Below are positions 44,648-54,571 of a DNA stretch of 64,000 nucleotides, one piece after another. How positions within the stretch are numbered: the stretch's first letter is position 1; every line of letters starts with the position of its first letter. A program made the position numbers and the translations under genes. The DNA comes from Lithodes maja. Its lineage: Eukaryota > Arthropoda > Malacostraca > Decapoda > Lithodidae. The stretch lies in assembly GCA_037953745.1 (NCBI GenBank), contig JBAKBP010004278.1, positions 62,001 through 126,000 on the forward strand, read 5' to 3'. The notes beneath the pieces are model-generated. The model did not search any database and was not told the DNA's origin. It saw only the letters and a list, made by a program, of their open reading frames with translations.

Positions 44648-45458
44648 TTTATAGGTTTTGATACATTTTGCGAAATTCTCTACACCTTCAAAATAAACTA
44701 AGGGATTATAGTCAGATGCCTGCCATACCATCCTAAAACATGTAGCTAAAATGTAATTCAACATCTATGGCATCGCTTTATTTTCCGTCTAATTTATGTT
44801 TCTTTCAACATGAGGTAAAGCTAGCTTCTGCATATTATATATTTTTGTTTTAAGTACGGTACGGTAGTTCACGAGCTATAACGATATCGTATGCTGTTTT
44901 TTTTTCAGATATATAGTGTTGTAAGGTAATTTGCCACAAGCCTTTTAATAATCCCCTTAAAAGTGGCTAAGACATTAACCTTAATATATTGCGTTCACCC
45001 ATTTTGGTCGCCCCTCAACATTTGTACCAGCTTTCTTGTCATGGCCACTGCACCGGCCTGCTCTACTCGGCCCAGAACACAATTTACCCTGCCACTAGAG
45101 AAAAAGAAATTGAAAATAATGCAGAAAGGTCCAAAGGCTTTTACGCTTTCCAGGCTGACTAACCTCAAGTATAACTTTTTGTTGCGGCAATTGTGTTTTC
45201 TTTTTCTTTTTCCTATAACATACTCCACGTTGCATACCTAGCTCGTTGGTATTCCTCTTGTCATGGACTCCAGACAATCTCTTCCAGTAGATTACCGTAA
45301 TGAATACCGTACCGTAATGAATAATAAATTAACCAGGACCCATGAAACTAGTAGCCTACCAAGGCTAGGTTACCTTACTAGGTTATGTAACCTAATCTAA
45401 CACAGGTCTACAGTACTTGTCGACTTCTCTGGTCACCGTTATTAGCTCCTTCAGACAT
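44648..45458. other. No gene recognised
   Basis: Contains only short frames. The reading at 44963-45241 shows no domain. Some YTACCGTA repeats occur near 45290-45320. Confidence 0.5.
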
Positions 45459-45576
45459 ATATGACGCTACCGCGTCATATGGCCGAGTGCGCCAAAAACT
45501 CATATGACGCTAGTGCGTCATATGGACTGATCTTCATGGCTCGTTAATAAGTTATATGACGCTCTAGCATCATATG
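45459..45576. repeat. Three spaced palindromes with ATATGACGC half-sites
   Basis: 45459-45480: ATATGACGC, 4-nt spacer, GCGTCATAT. 45501-45524: CATATGACGC, 4-nt spacer, GCGTCATATG, perfect. 45554-45575: ATATGACGCT, 2-nt spacer, AGCATCATAT, one mismatch. Sequence between them is unrelated, so this is not a simple tandem repeat. A bZIP-like dimer site is possible because each half contains TGACG. Confidence 0.7.
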
Positions 45577-45916
45577 GAGCTCAGTAAGTCAGTAAGTTAG
45601 CTTACTAAAACCGTTGGTGGCAACCTCAGCCACCTCCGATAATTCTAACGGCCGCAGTGTTGTTGTGAGCGTAGTGCGAGGCGGTGGCAAGGATACCGGG
45701 CTCCCGCCTCCGTAGACTTACTGGAACATAATATGTCTGAAGGAGTTAGTGTGATATTTTCTAAATATCTGGTCTAACTTAACCATTTTACTATGTTAAC
45801 TAAGAGTTTATAAACATATTATCCTGGTTATTTGTTATGATTTGAGTAGGGTTAGGAAAAGACTTTTAAACACTATAAGTAACAATTACTTTTAGTCAAA
45901 CAATTTATGTAGTGAA
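45577..45916. other. No gene recognised
   Basis: Short frames only, bounded by the palindrome cluster and the TTAA-flanked MITE. Confidence 0.5.
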
Positions 45917-45920
45917 TTAA

Positions 45921-46125
45921 CCCCTTCTGTACCGGAAACCTCTCTTAAATTTTATTCTAGCTCTATTTGGACGATTTTATTAAGTTGAAGAAGGGCTCCA
46001 GCAATAAAGGGCTTCGAACTATCTTAATTATCCCATTTTACTACCACATATCCTTCTTAAGCTGCACAAAATCGTCTAAATATATCTAGAATATAATACA
46101 AAAGACGTCGCCAGTAAAGAAGGGG
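45921..46125. mobile_element. TTAA-flanked MITE (piggyBac-like ends)
   Basis: 205 bp, starts CCCCTTCTGTACCGG and ends AAAGAAGGGG, flanked by TTAA at 45917-45920 and 46126-46129. TTAA duplication with C-rich termini fits piggyBac-type MITEs. A second copy is at 57288-57495. Confidence 0.7.
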
Positions 46126-46370
46126 TTAACAATACTTGCAAAACACAAAGGTAGTTAACCAGATGTTAGGTACTGCCAACAAAAGCCTGTGGAGACATAA
46201 TGGTCCTCGTCTCCCTTAGCGGTGAGTGGACTAAGGGGTAAAAACTGGGTAGTGGAGTGTCCTCATTCTCCGGTCAGGTCCATTAGTGCTTTTAGTGGAT
46301 ACCGGTACCCTGCAGGACACAGACACAGGACACTTCCAGACATTTTGGGGGGAAAATTATAGTTTAGCTA

Positions 46371-46575
46371 TAAGGGGGGTCCCCTGTTTTTTTTTTCTCC
46401 TTTTCTCTCTTGCTCTGGCTTGTATCCATTCGGCCACAATCAGCCTATTGTTTTAAGACGTTTATCCCCATCCAGGTGTCGATTTCTTCCTGGCGAGCGA
46501 GAGCGAGCCGGCTTCGTCGGAGACATTTTTCTATCGAAAAATTTACAAATTTAGCTTACTGTCAAAACAAATATA

Positions 46576-46640
<65 letters not shown>

Positions 46641-46780
46641 TATACGCTGGCTTGCGGAAATATTTGACACCTGGATGGGGGTAAACGTCTTAAAACAGTA
46701 GGCTGAAAGGGGCCGAATGGTTACAAGCCAATGAAAGAGGGAGAGAAAGAGAAAAAAAAAAACGAGGTGGGCCCCCTTAA
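46371..46780. mobile_element. Foldback MITE around a TA microsatellite
   Basis: The arms of about 140 bp are inverted: the left runs from TAAGGGGGGTCCCC through CCATTCGGCC, TTTTAAGACGTTTATCCCC and CATCCAGGTGTCG; the right mirrors these at about 46660-46780. The centre is a TA tract at about 46578-46632. An arm fragment lies at 14128-14290. Confidence 0.75.
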
Positions 46781-47022
46781 AATCAAGTCAATAATTCGTT
46801 TGACTGCCACTGATTCCGTAATCTTATAGACATACAACATGTCATCATACACACTAAGTCATTTATAAAGATGACCTCTGGATATTTTGTGGCAGCTATA
46901 ACTTATGGCAGAAGGGATTTTATAACTATGACCGGCTTTATTTCAGCTGACGGAAGATTGAATCCTTAAACAGTAATTTTATCGATGTTTCATGGGATCA
47001 TATAAAATTACCATGTCCCTAC
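46781..47022. other. No gene recognised
   Basis: Short. Includes a lone TTTCAGCTGACGG motif near 46942, related to the MITE ends at 7754-7950. 47019-47022 is CTAC, the left target duplication of element C. Confidence 0.5.
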
Positions 47023-48728
47023 TGTTACGATCCAGGTTCTCGAAGACACAGGGCTCTTCAACATTGGACTAGATAATGGCAAAATGCAACAACGGTAACA
47101 CTAGATCCAACCCCTGCCTTAAACACTGGAAAACAAAACACTTTTACCGCCCTGAGTCGTGCCTGGACAACGAGGTATCCTATGACTCGGTAACTGGTGC
47201 ACACACACTAGGCTGACGCTCGATGAAACAGCCTATTCTCAAACAATAAAAGATTACTCGATTAGGTTACACAAAGAAAAGATAGTTAACGTGATTAATT
47301 AACGTTACGGTAGATACTCAAATAACTGGCACTCCTGTATTAAAGAAAGTCCAATGCTAGTCCTGCAACATCAACTGGAAACTTCTGAAATAAGTCTGAT
47401 GCTGGGAAGATGTTCGTAAAGAATCTTGAACAATTATAATGCAGAATACGGGTCACAATAAATACTAGGACATATAGTAATAATAGGCAGGCGAATAATA
47501 AAGACTGCGCAAAGGTAGTAATGCTCGACAACTAGAGAAATGCTTCGTGACACAACGCAACAGCCTACTAGGGTTGTGCAACTCAACAACAACCTCGGCT
47601 CAAAAGTGCAGTGAATAATAATGCTGCATACATATAATAATGGGGCTTATCTCTAACCAGTGTCTGCTCAGTTAATAAAGTCTAGCTGGGGTATCAAGGC
47701 AGGGCAACAATGGGCGAGCATGCGGCTCGTAGCCTAACGTTGTCCGAAGGTGGTATAATGAAGATTACGTTATATGACGGGGATGCTCTCTTGATAAATC
47801 TAGGTCTCTAGTACCTAGTTCTATCCTGGCGATCCCTCAGAAGTCAACACAAAGAGGCAGCACTATGTTGTGAGGGATAGGCTATGGCCCTCTCACACCA
47901 CAGCGCTGTGCTCGCAAAGTAAACCCACCCGAAGACAACTTAGGCTCCCACAGTACCTGTCGATGTCGTGCAGGGCTTAGCTAACACTGCACACATCGGA
48001 GACAACGACACAGTAACCTTACCCCTAGTCTAGCTTTAGATAACCAAGCAGAATCACTCAACACCTTGCCAGGGAGACATATACCGGTCTACAACCTTCC
48101 CGAGAGAGGACACATACGGAAAAGTCCGTCTCTCCAAACCTCATAAAGCATAATACCTCCTTTAACCTAATACATGGAAATATCTGAGAGCTTCGCGTAC
48201 AATATGACTGGTCGACGGTGAACGTCTATGCTGACACCAGAAGGGATGTTGAGTTTAATAAAGATTAGAGAATGAGAAAGGAGAAGTCGAGAGAGAGAAA
48301 TAATATATAAAGTGGCGAGTATGGGGGACAGAATTGCAAAGGATGTAGGCGATATGCGTGTCAGGCAAGCTCTGAGCTGGTAAAGAACACGAGGCCGCGA
48401 TGGGAAGGGACTAGTTGACCACCCGGCCGCCAACGCCGTCAGCGCCCAAGCAAGCCGCGTCATAGCTCACCCCGCTGCCAGGTGTACTCCCTCACCCTCT
48501 CTCGCTCGCCTCCCACACAAGCAACATTTATATTATAGCGAATATAAAATATAAGGCGCGGTCACAGACCAAAACAAAGACCATTTCTAGACTGTCTGTG
48601 GCAACACGACACTAATTACATAAAGCAGATCATTCTAGGACAACTGTAGCCCATCCCCCCATCCTGGCGAGCGCTAGCGAGCTGCAATGCCCCACGCAAC
48701 CATTCTGCTAACGCCGGGAGGCGTCACA
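47023..48728 (-). repeat. Element C 3' LTR
   Basis: 1706 bp. In element orientation it starts TGTGACGCC and ends GGATCGTAACA. It is related to but well diverged from the A, B and D LTRs. Hairpin at 47793-47825. Confidence 0.94.
47793..47825 (-). other. Conserved LTR hairpin, element C 3' LTR
   Basis: In element orientation the arms are GATAGA-A-CTAGGT and ACCTAG-A-TTTATC around loop ACTAGAG. Against A, several positions have changed in both arms and still pair (one G·U). The A/A mismatch is at the same place. Confidence 0.8.
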
Positions 48729-48743
48729 CCCCCCCCCCAAGAT
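48729..48743 (-). promoter_or_regulatory. Element C polypurine tract
   Basis: On the minus strand ATCTTGGGGGGGGGG directly precedes the 3' LTR. The interval to the pol end (48744-49231) is non-coding, with no envelope frame. Confidence 0.85.
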
Positions 48744-49231
48744 ATGGGACACTCAACCATGAGCCCATATCTGAACAGGCAGAATGTCGCTAGAATCTGC
48801 CACTCCTAACCACTCTGCCACTCATGGAATGCAAGCTCAGTCTCCTCAAAAAAAATACAACAACATTTATTTATAAATAAAATCTTATCACCCTTCCCAA
48901 ATATAATACATTAATTCATAACATTGTGCTCCCAGAGCGAGCTTTAAGAAGCACAGCCTACTGAGGGAAAATCATCTGCACTCAGTACTCAGCTACAATA
49001 TTATCTTAAAATTTATTATCAAAAAGAAAGAGTTTTTATTTAATTTTTCATATTTTATTTTAATGTTGTTTTTGGCGGCTACTATAGATGTAGCCTAATT
49101 TTCTTCTAATCAAAGCCAACAACTCCTGCCCTGTGACCCTACGCTGATGCTACACACGGGAGCCAACAAGCACCAGCGCAAAAATACACCGCGAGCCAAG
49201 ACAGGAGGCTATACCAATATACTGTGGTAGC

Positions 49232-50106
49232 CTACCCCGGATCCTCCACCCGCGACAAACAGTCCACATTCTCACAACGGCAATATGGCGAATGTCTAAG
49301 TTGTACTCTTGCAACATGAGCGACCATCTGGTCAGCCTCATATTCCGGTTGTGGAATTGATTGAGGAATTTAAGCGGGTGGTGGTCGGTATACACTACCA
49401 CGACTGGCCCATAGGCAGGAACATAGACCTCAAAGTGTCTGAGCGCTAACACGATTGCCAGCAGTTCCTTTTCAACAACCGAATAGTTTTTCTGTGCTGA
49501 ATTAAATTTCTTTGAAAAGAAACTGACTGGATGCTCAAGACCTTCCTCGTCTGTCTGCAAAAGTACGGCACCAGCCCCTACTCCGCTGGCATCAGTCACC
49601 AACTGAAATGGTCGTTCAAAATCCGGGGCCCTGAGGATAGGGTGAGTGCATAAAAGGTGTTTAACTACTCGAAACGCCTGCTCACACTCAGGTGCCCAGC
49701 GGAACTTTTTATCTTTGGCTAGTAGATCTGTCAAAGGAGCTAACACAGTAGAATAGCCTCTTATAAAGCGGCGGTAATACCCAATCATGCCCAAAAATCT
49801 CATGATCTGCCGCTTGGTGGTCGGCCTGGGGAACAAGTCGATAGCCTGTATCTTCTGTTGGGGCAGGCTCACCTGCCCTAACCCAACCACAAACCCCAGA
49901 TACTGCACCGTGGCTTGCACAAAGTCACACTTGCCCAGATTAACCACCAAGCCTGCTTTACTAAGTTGACTAACTAAGGCTTCTATGTGCTCACAGTGAC
50001 TTTGGAAATCGTTGTCATAAATGATCACGTCATCAAGGTAGACAGTACAGTTTGGGATGTCTGCTACGATGTCGTTCATTAAGCTCTGGAAAGTGGCCGG
50101 TGCAAT
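49232..50106 (-). pseudogene. pol: Element C pol C-terminus: RT palm/thumb and RNase H
   Basis: Continues the RT after a one-base insertion at 50104-50110. In the 309-residue frame: YLDD catalytic motif at 14-17, thumb QYLGFVVG at 59-66, KRQIMRFLGMIGYYRRFI at 89-106. RNase H follows with LVTDASGVGAGA at about 165-176, VVEKELLAIVLAL at about 206-218, VYTDHHPLKFL at about 233-243 and NLDIRHIA. At about 49277-49282 (AACGGC, against AACCGGC in A) one base is lost. Restoring the frame there would lead through NVDCLSR to a stop at 49232-49234. The catalytic residues of both enzymes are visible, so only these indels spoil the copy. Assembly error at the first homopolymer is possible. Confidence 0.88.
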
Positions 50107-53100
50107 TTTTCAGACCATATGGCATCACGTTGCAACGGTAAGTACTGCCATCCACCACAAACCCGCACACCTCTTTAGCCCGCTCAGACAGTGGTACTTG
50201 CCAGTAGCCTTTGACGAGGTCTACCTTGGTCAAGTACCTTGCTTTCCCGATCTTATCCACACTGTCATCCACCCGGGGAAGAGGATATGCATTGGGGGGG
50301 GGGGTCAACCCGTTCAACCGCCTAAAGTCAATGCAGAACCGAACTTTTCCATCAGGTTTGGGCTGCAGAGTGACAGGAGAAGTCCACCGTACTGCCCCCT
50401 TCTCGATCAAGCCTCTCGCCAGCATATACTCCAGCTCATCCCTGAGCGCTGGGAGTTTAATGGGTGGCACCCGATAAGGTATCGACTTGAAGGGGGGGTG
50501 CTCTCCTACATCGACGTCATGCACCGCTTGAGTAGTGAGGCCTGGGTGCTCGGCAAATACAGTGGGGTATGAATCGAACAGGCGCTGCACTGCCACCTGC
50601 TGTTCCTCTGGCAGGTGCGCCAGAGCATCATGCGCACATTGGCTCGAATTCCCCGCCCACTGATCAGCCGAGACATGACAATCCCAGTTATCATCCACCT
50701 GATCATTGCTGCCCCCCTCTCCTTCTCCACCATGACCGCAGCAGGTCAACACAGGGACAGCTAGTGACTCAGGTGGGCGCCTCACATACTCCTTCAACAA
50801 ATTAATGTGGCATAGTTGGTTACGCTTCTTCCGGTCTGGAGTGGCAACGAGGTAATCTAGATCGGAGATCTTTGACACCACCCGATAAGGCCCAGCGTAC
50901 TTGGCAGCCAGAGGATGACCTGCCAAAGGCAACAGGACCAACACCTCTTGACCTACCTGAAACTCCCGGAGTTTCGCCTTAGTATCGTACCTGTCCTTCA
51001 TACGGGCCTGCGAACTCACCAAATTACGGCCGGCCAGCTCCAGACTTCTAAGCATTCTCTCTCTGCTCTCGAGGTCGTATCTCAACATAGAACATGGCTT
51101 AGCGGTACCCTCCCAAATCTCCTTCACCATGTGGAGAGAGCCCCTCACCTGATGCCCGAAAACAAGCTCATTCGGACTGAAACCGAGACTCTCTCCAGGT
51201 ACTTCTCTTGCCGCGAACAAAACATACGGCAGACCAAGGTCCCAATCCTTTCCGTTCTCTGCGCAATAACATCGAAGCATGCTTTTCAGCGTGGCGTGCC
51301 ACCTCTCCAACACCCCTTGACTCTCCGGGTGATATGCAGAAGAGACGACAGTGCTGATGCCATGCTGAATCATAGTTTGTTTGAACAGATTAGATGTAAA
51401 ATTAGAACCTTGGTCCGATTGCACCTCTTGCGGGTAACCATACCGCGAGCAATACAAGAGCAGGTTCCGGACAACAGTTTTCGCCGTGCCATTTCTCATT
51501 GGATATGCATCAGGATAACGAGTGGCCACATCCATGATAGTTAATAGAAATTTATTACCGGCACTAGTAGGGGTTAGGGGTCCGACCATATCAATGATGA
51601 CCTTACTGAAGGGCGGTCCACTGACAGGAATTGGGTGCAACGGGGCTCTCGGAATTGTTGGGTTAGGTTTTCCAACCCTCTGGCACGTATGACACCTTGC
51701 TATCCAGGTTACCACCTGCCCCTTCAACCCCGGCCACCAAAACAATTTTTCTAAAGCCGCCACCGTTTTTCTCACCCCTAGATGTCCTGCCAGTGGTATG
51801 TCATGCGCCAACCTCAGTAGGCTATCCCTGCACTCCCGTGGCACCACCAACTGGTCCACTACTCCGGACCCCTCTTGCCAACTACGTTTAGGGTCTTGAA
51901 AACGCCTATAGAGGATGCCTTCTAAATGAAAAAAATCTCCTGGCTGTGCATCGCCGTCCTCGTCGAGCTCTACAGCTCCATTAGCACACGTTTGGAGCTC
52001 AGGGTCCTCTAGTTGCAACCGACGTATATCTGAGGGTGCCAAGCGATCTAACTGCTCCCGGAGCAATGCATGACCTTCCCCGATACTGGGCTGCTCCCTC
52101 TGTCTCTCTCGATGTACATAACGTTGCTGTCGTGGAGACTCGTCATGCCCAGCCTCGTCACTCTTGATGACAGGCCCAGGGGCTACTCCAGAATTAAGTA
52201 ATGGTGCTAATACTGAATCACCCAGGAGAGCCGCCGAGTCAAAACTCTTAAAACCAACTCCAGCTTTAGCCTCCTCCTGTTGATCGTTCCTCCGCTGGTC
52301 TGAAGACGGAGGACTAGGCTGTGACACTTTAGCTGCCCGAGCTCGGGTGACAACACACGCCATGGGTTGTGTCTGGCACCGCTCGACCCACTCTTGCTCT
52401 TCCCTACTCACGTCGGCCGGCCTCTCGGCAACGACTAAGGGTAGAACCTCAGAAGCGGGCATTGCAAAGTCGTTGCCGAGAAGAAGGGCGACGCCCTCCA
52501 CTGGCAGTTTCTCCACAATCCCGATATCTAATTCACGTGCCACACCATCCACCTCCAACTCCAACTGCACCAGCGGGTATGACCGAGTTGCATTAATACC
52601 CTGCACCACCACCACCCGAGCCGCGTTTATAGGGTAGCCAGTCAAGTTTTTCATCAGAGTCTGGGAAGCACCTGTATCACGCAAGACCTCTACTCCATGC
52701 TTGCGCCCCGCCCACATCACGCAACCCCGCCCTCTATGGTCGCAAAAAACATCCTGAGCAGGGTTCGAGCCTCCCAGGTGCTTCTGCATTGGCTGTGCCT
52801 CAGCCTCTGACGAACTGCCCCGGGCAAACTCAGATGACTTCGGAGACACACCAATGTTGCAGGCCAAAGACACAGCTGCTGTAGGTGGTTTGCTAGGACA
52901 GACTCTTGCAAAGTGCCCCTTTTTATGACAATGATAACACTCCAACTCCCCTTTGGGCTTCCCTTGGTACTGGGAAGGGCCCGGCCCCTTCTTAAATGGG
53001 ACGGTGCTAGTCTTGTGGTCAGTCTTGGTATCATGGCTCTTGTACTTGTTTGCATAAGGTATATCACTAACTCGGGGGGGTGGGGCATCACGCCCCTTGT

Positions 53101-53260
53101 TACCTGCCTCACTACGCTGGGCAGACCCGCACCCACGAATTAGTGATAGCCAGAGGTCAGCCATCTCAGTTGCCTCCTGTAGAGTTTTTGGTTGCTTTTC
53201 TTTAAGGTTTAACGTCAGGTCGCCGCCCGCGCATTTGAAAAACTGCTCTAAAAGCACCAA
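50033..53260 (-). CDS. pol: Element C Gag C-terminus, protease, integrase and start of RT in one frame
   Basis: 1075 residues without a stop. SCAN-like end of capsid 1-45; knuckle CX2CX4HX4C at 108-121; protease DTGAS at 195-199 and LLLGNDF at 259-265; integrase zinc-binding HHCC at H486, H493, C523, C526; catalytic triad D557, D616, E652 with 35 residues between the last two; GPY/F-like KYAGPYRVV at 787-795; RT from about 925 (FKSIPYRVPP, LTKVDLVKGYWQVPL at 1010-1024, MPYGLKN at 1046-1052). Integrase therefore precedes RT, the Gmr1-like order and opposite to usual Ty3/gypsy. The last 23 residues are out of frame because of an extra base at 50104-50110. No stop separates Gag-PR from pol. Confidence 0.93.
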   Translation of the reverse strand: MVLLEQFFKCAGGDLTLNLKEKQPKTLQEATEMADLWLSLIRGCGSAQRSEAGNKGRDAPPPRVSDIPYANKYKSHDTKTDHKTSTVPFKKGPGPSQYQGKPKGELECYHCHKKGHFARVCPSKPPTAAVSLACNIGVSPKSSEFARGSSSEAEAQPMQKHLGGSNPAQDVFCDHRGRGCVMWAGRKHGVEVLRDTGASQTLMKNLTGYPINAARVVVVQGINATRSYPLVQLELEVDGVARELDIGIVEKLPVEGVALLLGNDFAMPASEVLPLVVAERPADVSREEQEWVERCQTQPMACVVTRARAAKVSQPSPPSSDQRRNDQQEEAKAGVGFKSFDSAALLGDSVLAPLLNSGVAPGPVIKSDEAGHDESPRQQRYVHRERQREQPSIGEGHALLREQLDRLAPSDIRRLQLEDPELQTCANGAVELDEDGDAQPGDFFHLEGILYRRFQDPKRSWQEGSGVVDQLVVPRECRDSLLRLAHDIPLAGHLGVRKTVAALEKLFWWPGLKGQVVTWIARCHTCQRVGKPNPTIPRAPLHPIPVSGPPFSKVIIDMVGPLTPTSAGNKFLLTIMDVATRYPDAYPMRNGTAKTVVRNLLLYCSRYGYPQEVQSDQGSNFTSNLFKQTMIQHGISTVVSSAYHPESQGVLERWHATLKSMLRCYCAENGKDWDLGLPYVLFAAREVPGESLGFSPNELVFGHQVRGSLHMVKEIWEGTAKPCSMLRYDLESRERMLRSLELAGRNLVSSQARMKDRYDTKAKLREFQVGQEVLVLLPLAGHPLAAKYAGPYRVVSKISDLDYLVATPDRKKRNQLCHINLLKEYVRRPPESLAVPVLTCCGHGGEGEGGSNDQVDDNWDCHVSADQWAGNSSQCAHDALAHLPEEQQVAVQRLFDSYPTVFAEHPGLTTQAVHDVDVGEHPPFKSIPYRVPPIKLPALRDELEYMLARGLIEKGAVRWTSPVTLQPKPDGKVRFCIDFRRLNGLTPPPNAYPLPRVDDSVDKIGKARYLTKVDLVKGYWQVPLSERAKEVCGFVVDGSTYRCNVMPYGLKNCTGHFPELNERHRSRHPKLYCLP

Positions 53261-54348
53261 CTATTAATGTCGTCAAACGTAGTAGCTTTCTCCGACCTCA
53301 GCCAATTCCCAAAAGCATCGGACAGCTCCCGGGCATGCTCCAAAAAGGTGCTCTCCCGACCCTTGGTAACACCCCGGAACTTCAACCTGTACGTCTCTGG
53401 TTGTAGTTCGTATGCTCTCAGGACAGCCTCCTTGAGTTCCTCATAGATAATACAAGACTCTATAGGCAACGCATCGTAGGCTTTAAGACCCTTGCCTATT
53501 AATCTAGAGGATACAAGTGCTGCCCATTTATTCTCTGGCCACTGGTGTTCCTGGCACTTCTTCTCAAAGCGTGTGAAAAAGTCTGTTACACCACTCTCAT
53601 CAAACACCGGAACCAGTTTCAATAAGTGCGAGAGAGACTGCTCATGAACACGGTTACCAGCCCCAAGTCGCTGTCCCGTTGTCTCTACTCGCGACTTCTC
53701 TACGTCCATGTCGGCACAGTACCTAGTCGACTCTAAATCAGCTTGGATTTTTGCTAGCTCTGTTTGCTGCTGAAGCTCACATGCCCTTTGTTGCTGTTGA
53801 ATCTCAGATGCCCTGATAGCCTTTCTCTCTTCGATCATAGCTCATTCTATTTGCTGCTGGATCTTAGCTAATTTGAGCTGAAGCAATAATTCGGGAGTTA
53901 ACCCTTGAGGAGGTGAAGGTGCTACAATGTTTGAAATTACCGGTGGTCCCCCCAGGGGCAACCCACCCTGCCAGTCACCACCCAACTGCGGAAGCGTACC
54001 CGGGGTCGGCAAACTACTGGGATGGCTGGGAGTCGAGTGTAGGGGAAGCATGGCCGAAGGGCTCTGAGCACTCAACCCATCTCGCTCACCAGTCACCCTG
54101 CCCAGTACACACGTTATCAAGTTATCCTTGGTCATGCTGCTAGTAACCGCATGACCGATAGCTGTGGCCAGGCATTGAAGACCGTACCGATCCATACCCT
54201 CCAACCGCTCGGCAGTAACAGGCCATTGCAAAAATATCCTAGCATCCTCCTCACAGTTCACCCGATTAACCCTTTCATCATGCTGCTGTTCCTCAGTTTC
54301 GACATTACGTACTGTGTCTCCATTCTCCTCTGACCCGATATAAGACAT
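53248..54348 (-). pseudogene. gag: Element C Gag N-terminus and capsid
   Basis: Starts at ATG 54346-54348 (MSYIGSEENGD); the GTG upstream is not used. N-terminal block CEEDARIF..YGLQCLATAIG, then proline-rich linker PLHSTPSHPSS. TGA at 53842-53844 interrupts within the glutamine-rich coiled segment (KIQQQIE), and the same frame continues with RKAIRASEIQQQQ. The capsid follows: VTDFFTRFEKKCQEHQWP, YDALPIESC, YELQPETYRLKF. At about 53262-53266 the frame shifts, and LVLLEQFFKC continues in the frame of 50033-53260. Two lesions thus separate Gag from the rest. Confidence 0.87.
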
Positions 54349-54556
54349 GATGCTCACAAAAATTTCTCACCACAATATTCAGAAAAGAAGTACCCCAAAC
54401 TCTTATGTAGCACTATTCACTTGCCAAAAATGTCTGAAGACTCTCAAGTGCTATACTACTTTGCCAAAAAAAAAAAATTAACGTGCCCACTATATTCCTC
54501 AATAAAACAATTGACCATAACAATCCTGCAATTATTTCTTAGTTCACAAGATCCTG

Positions 54557-54569
54557 AGCTAGGTCGCCA
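54557..54569 (-). promoter_or_regulatory. Element C primer-binding site
   Basis: On the minus strand TGGCGACCTAGCT begins two bases after the 5' LTR, as in A, B and D with one base changed. Confidence 0.85.
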
Positions 54570-54571
54570 TT

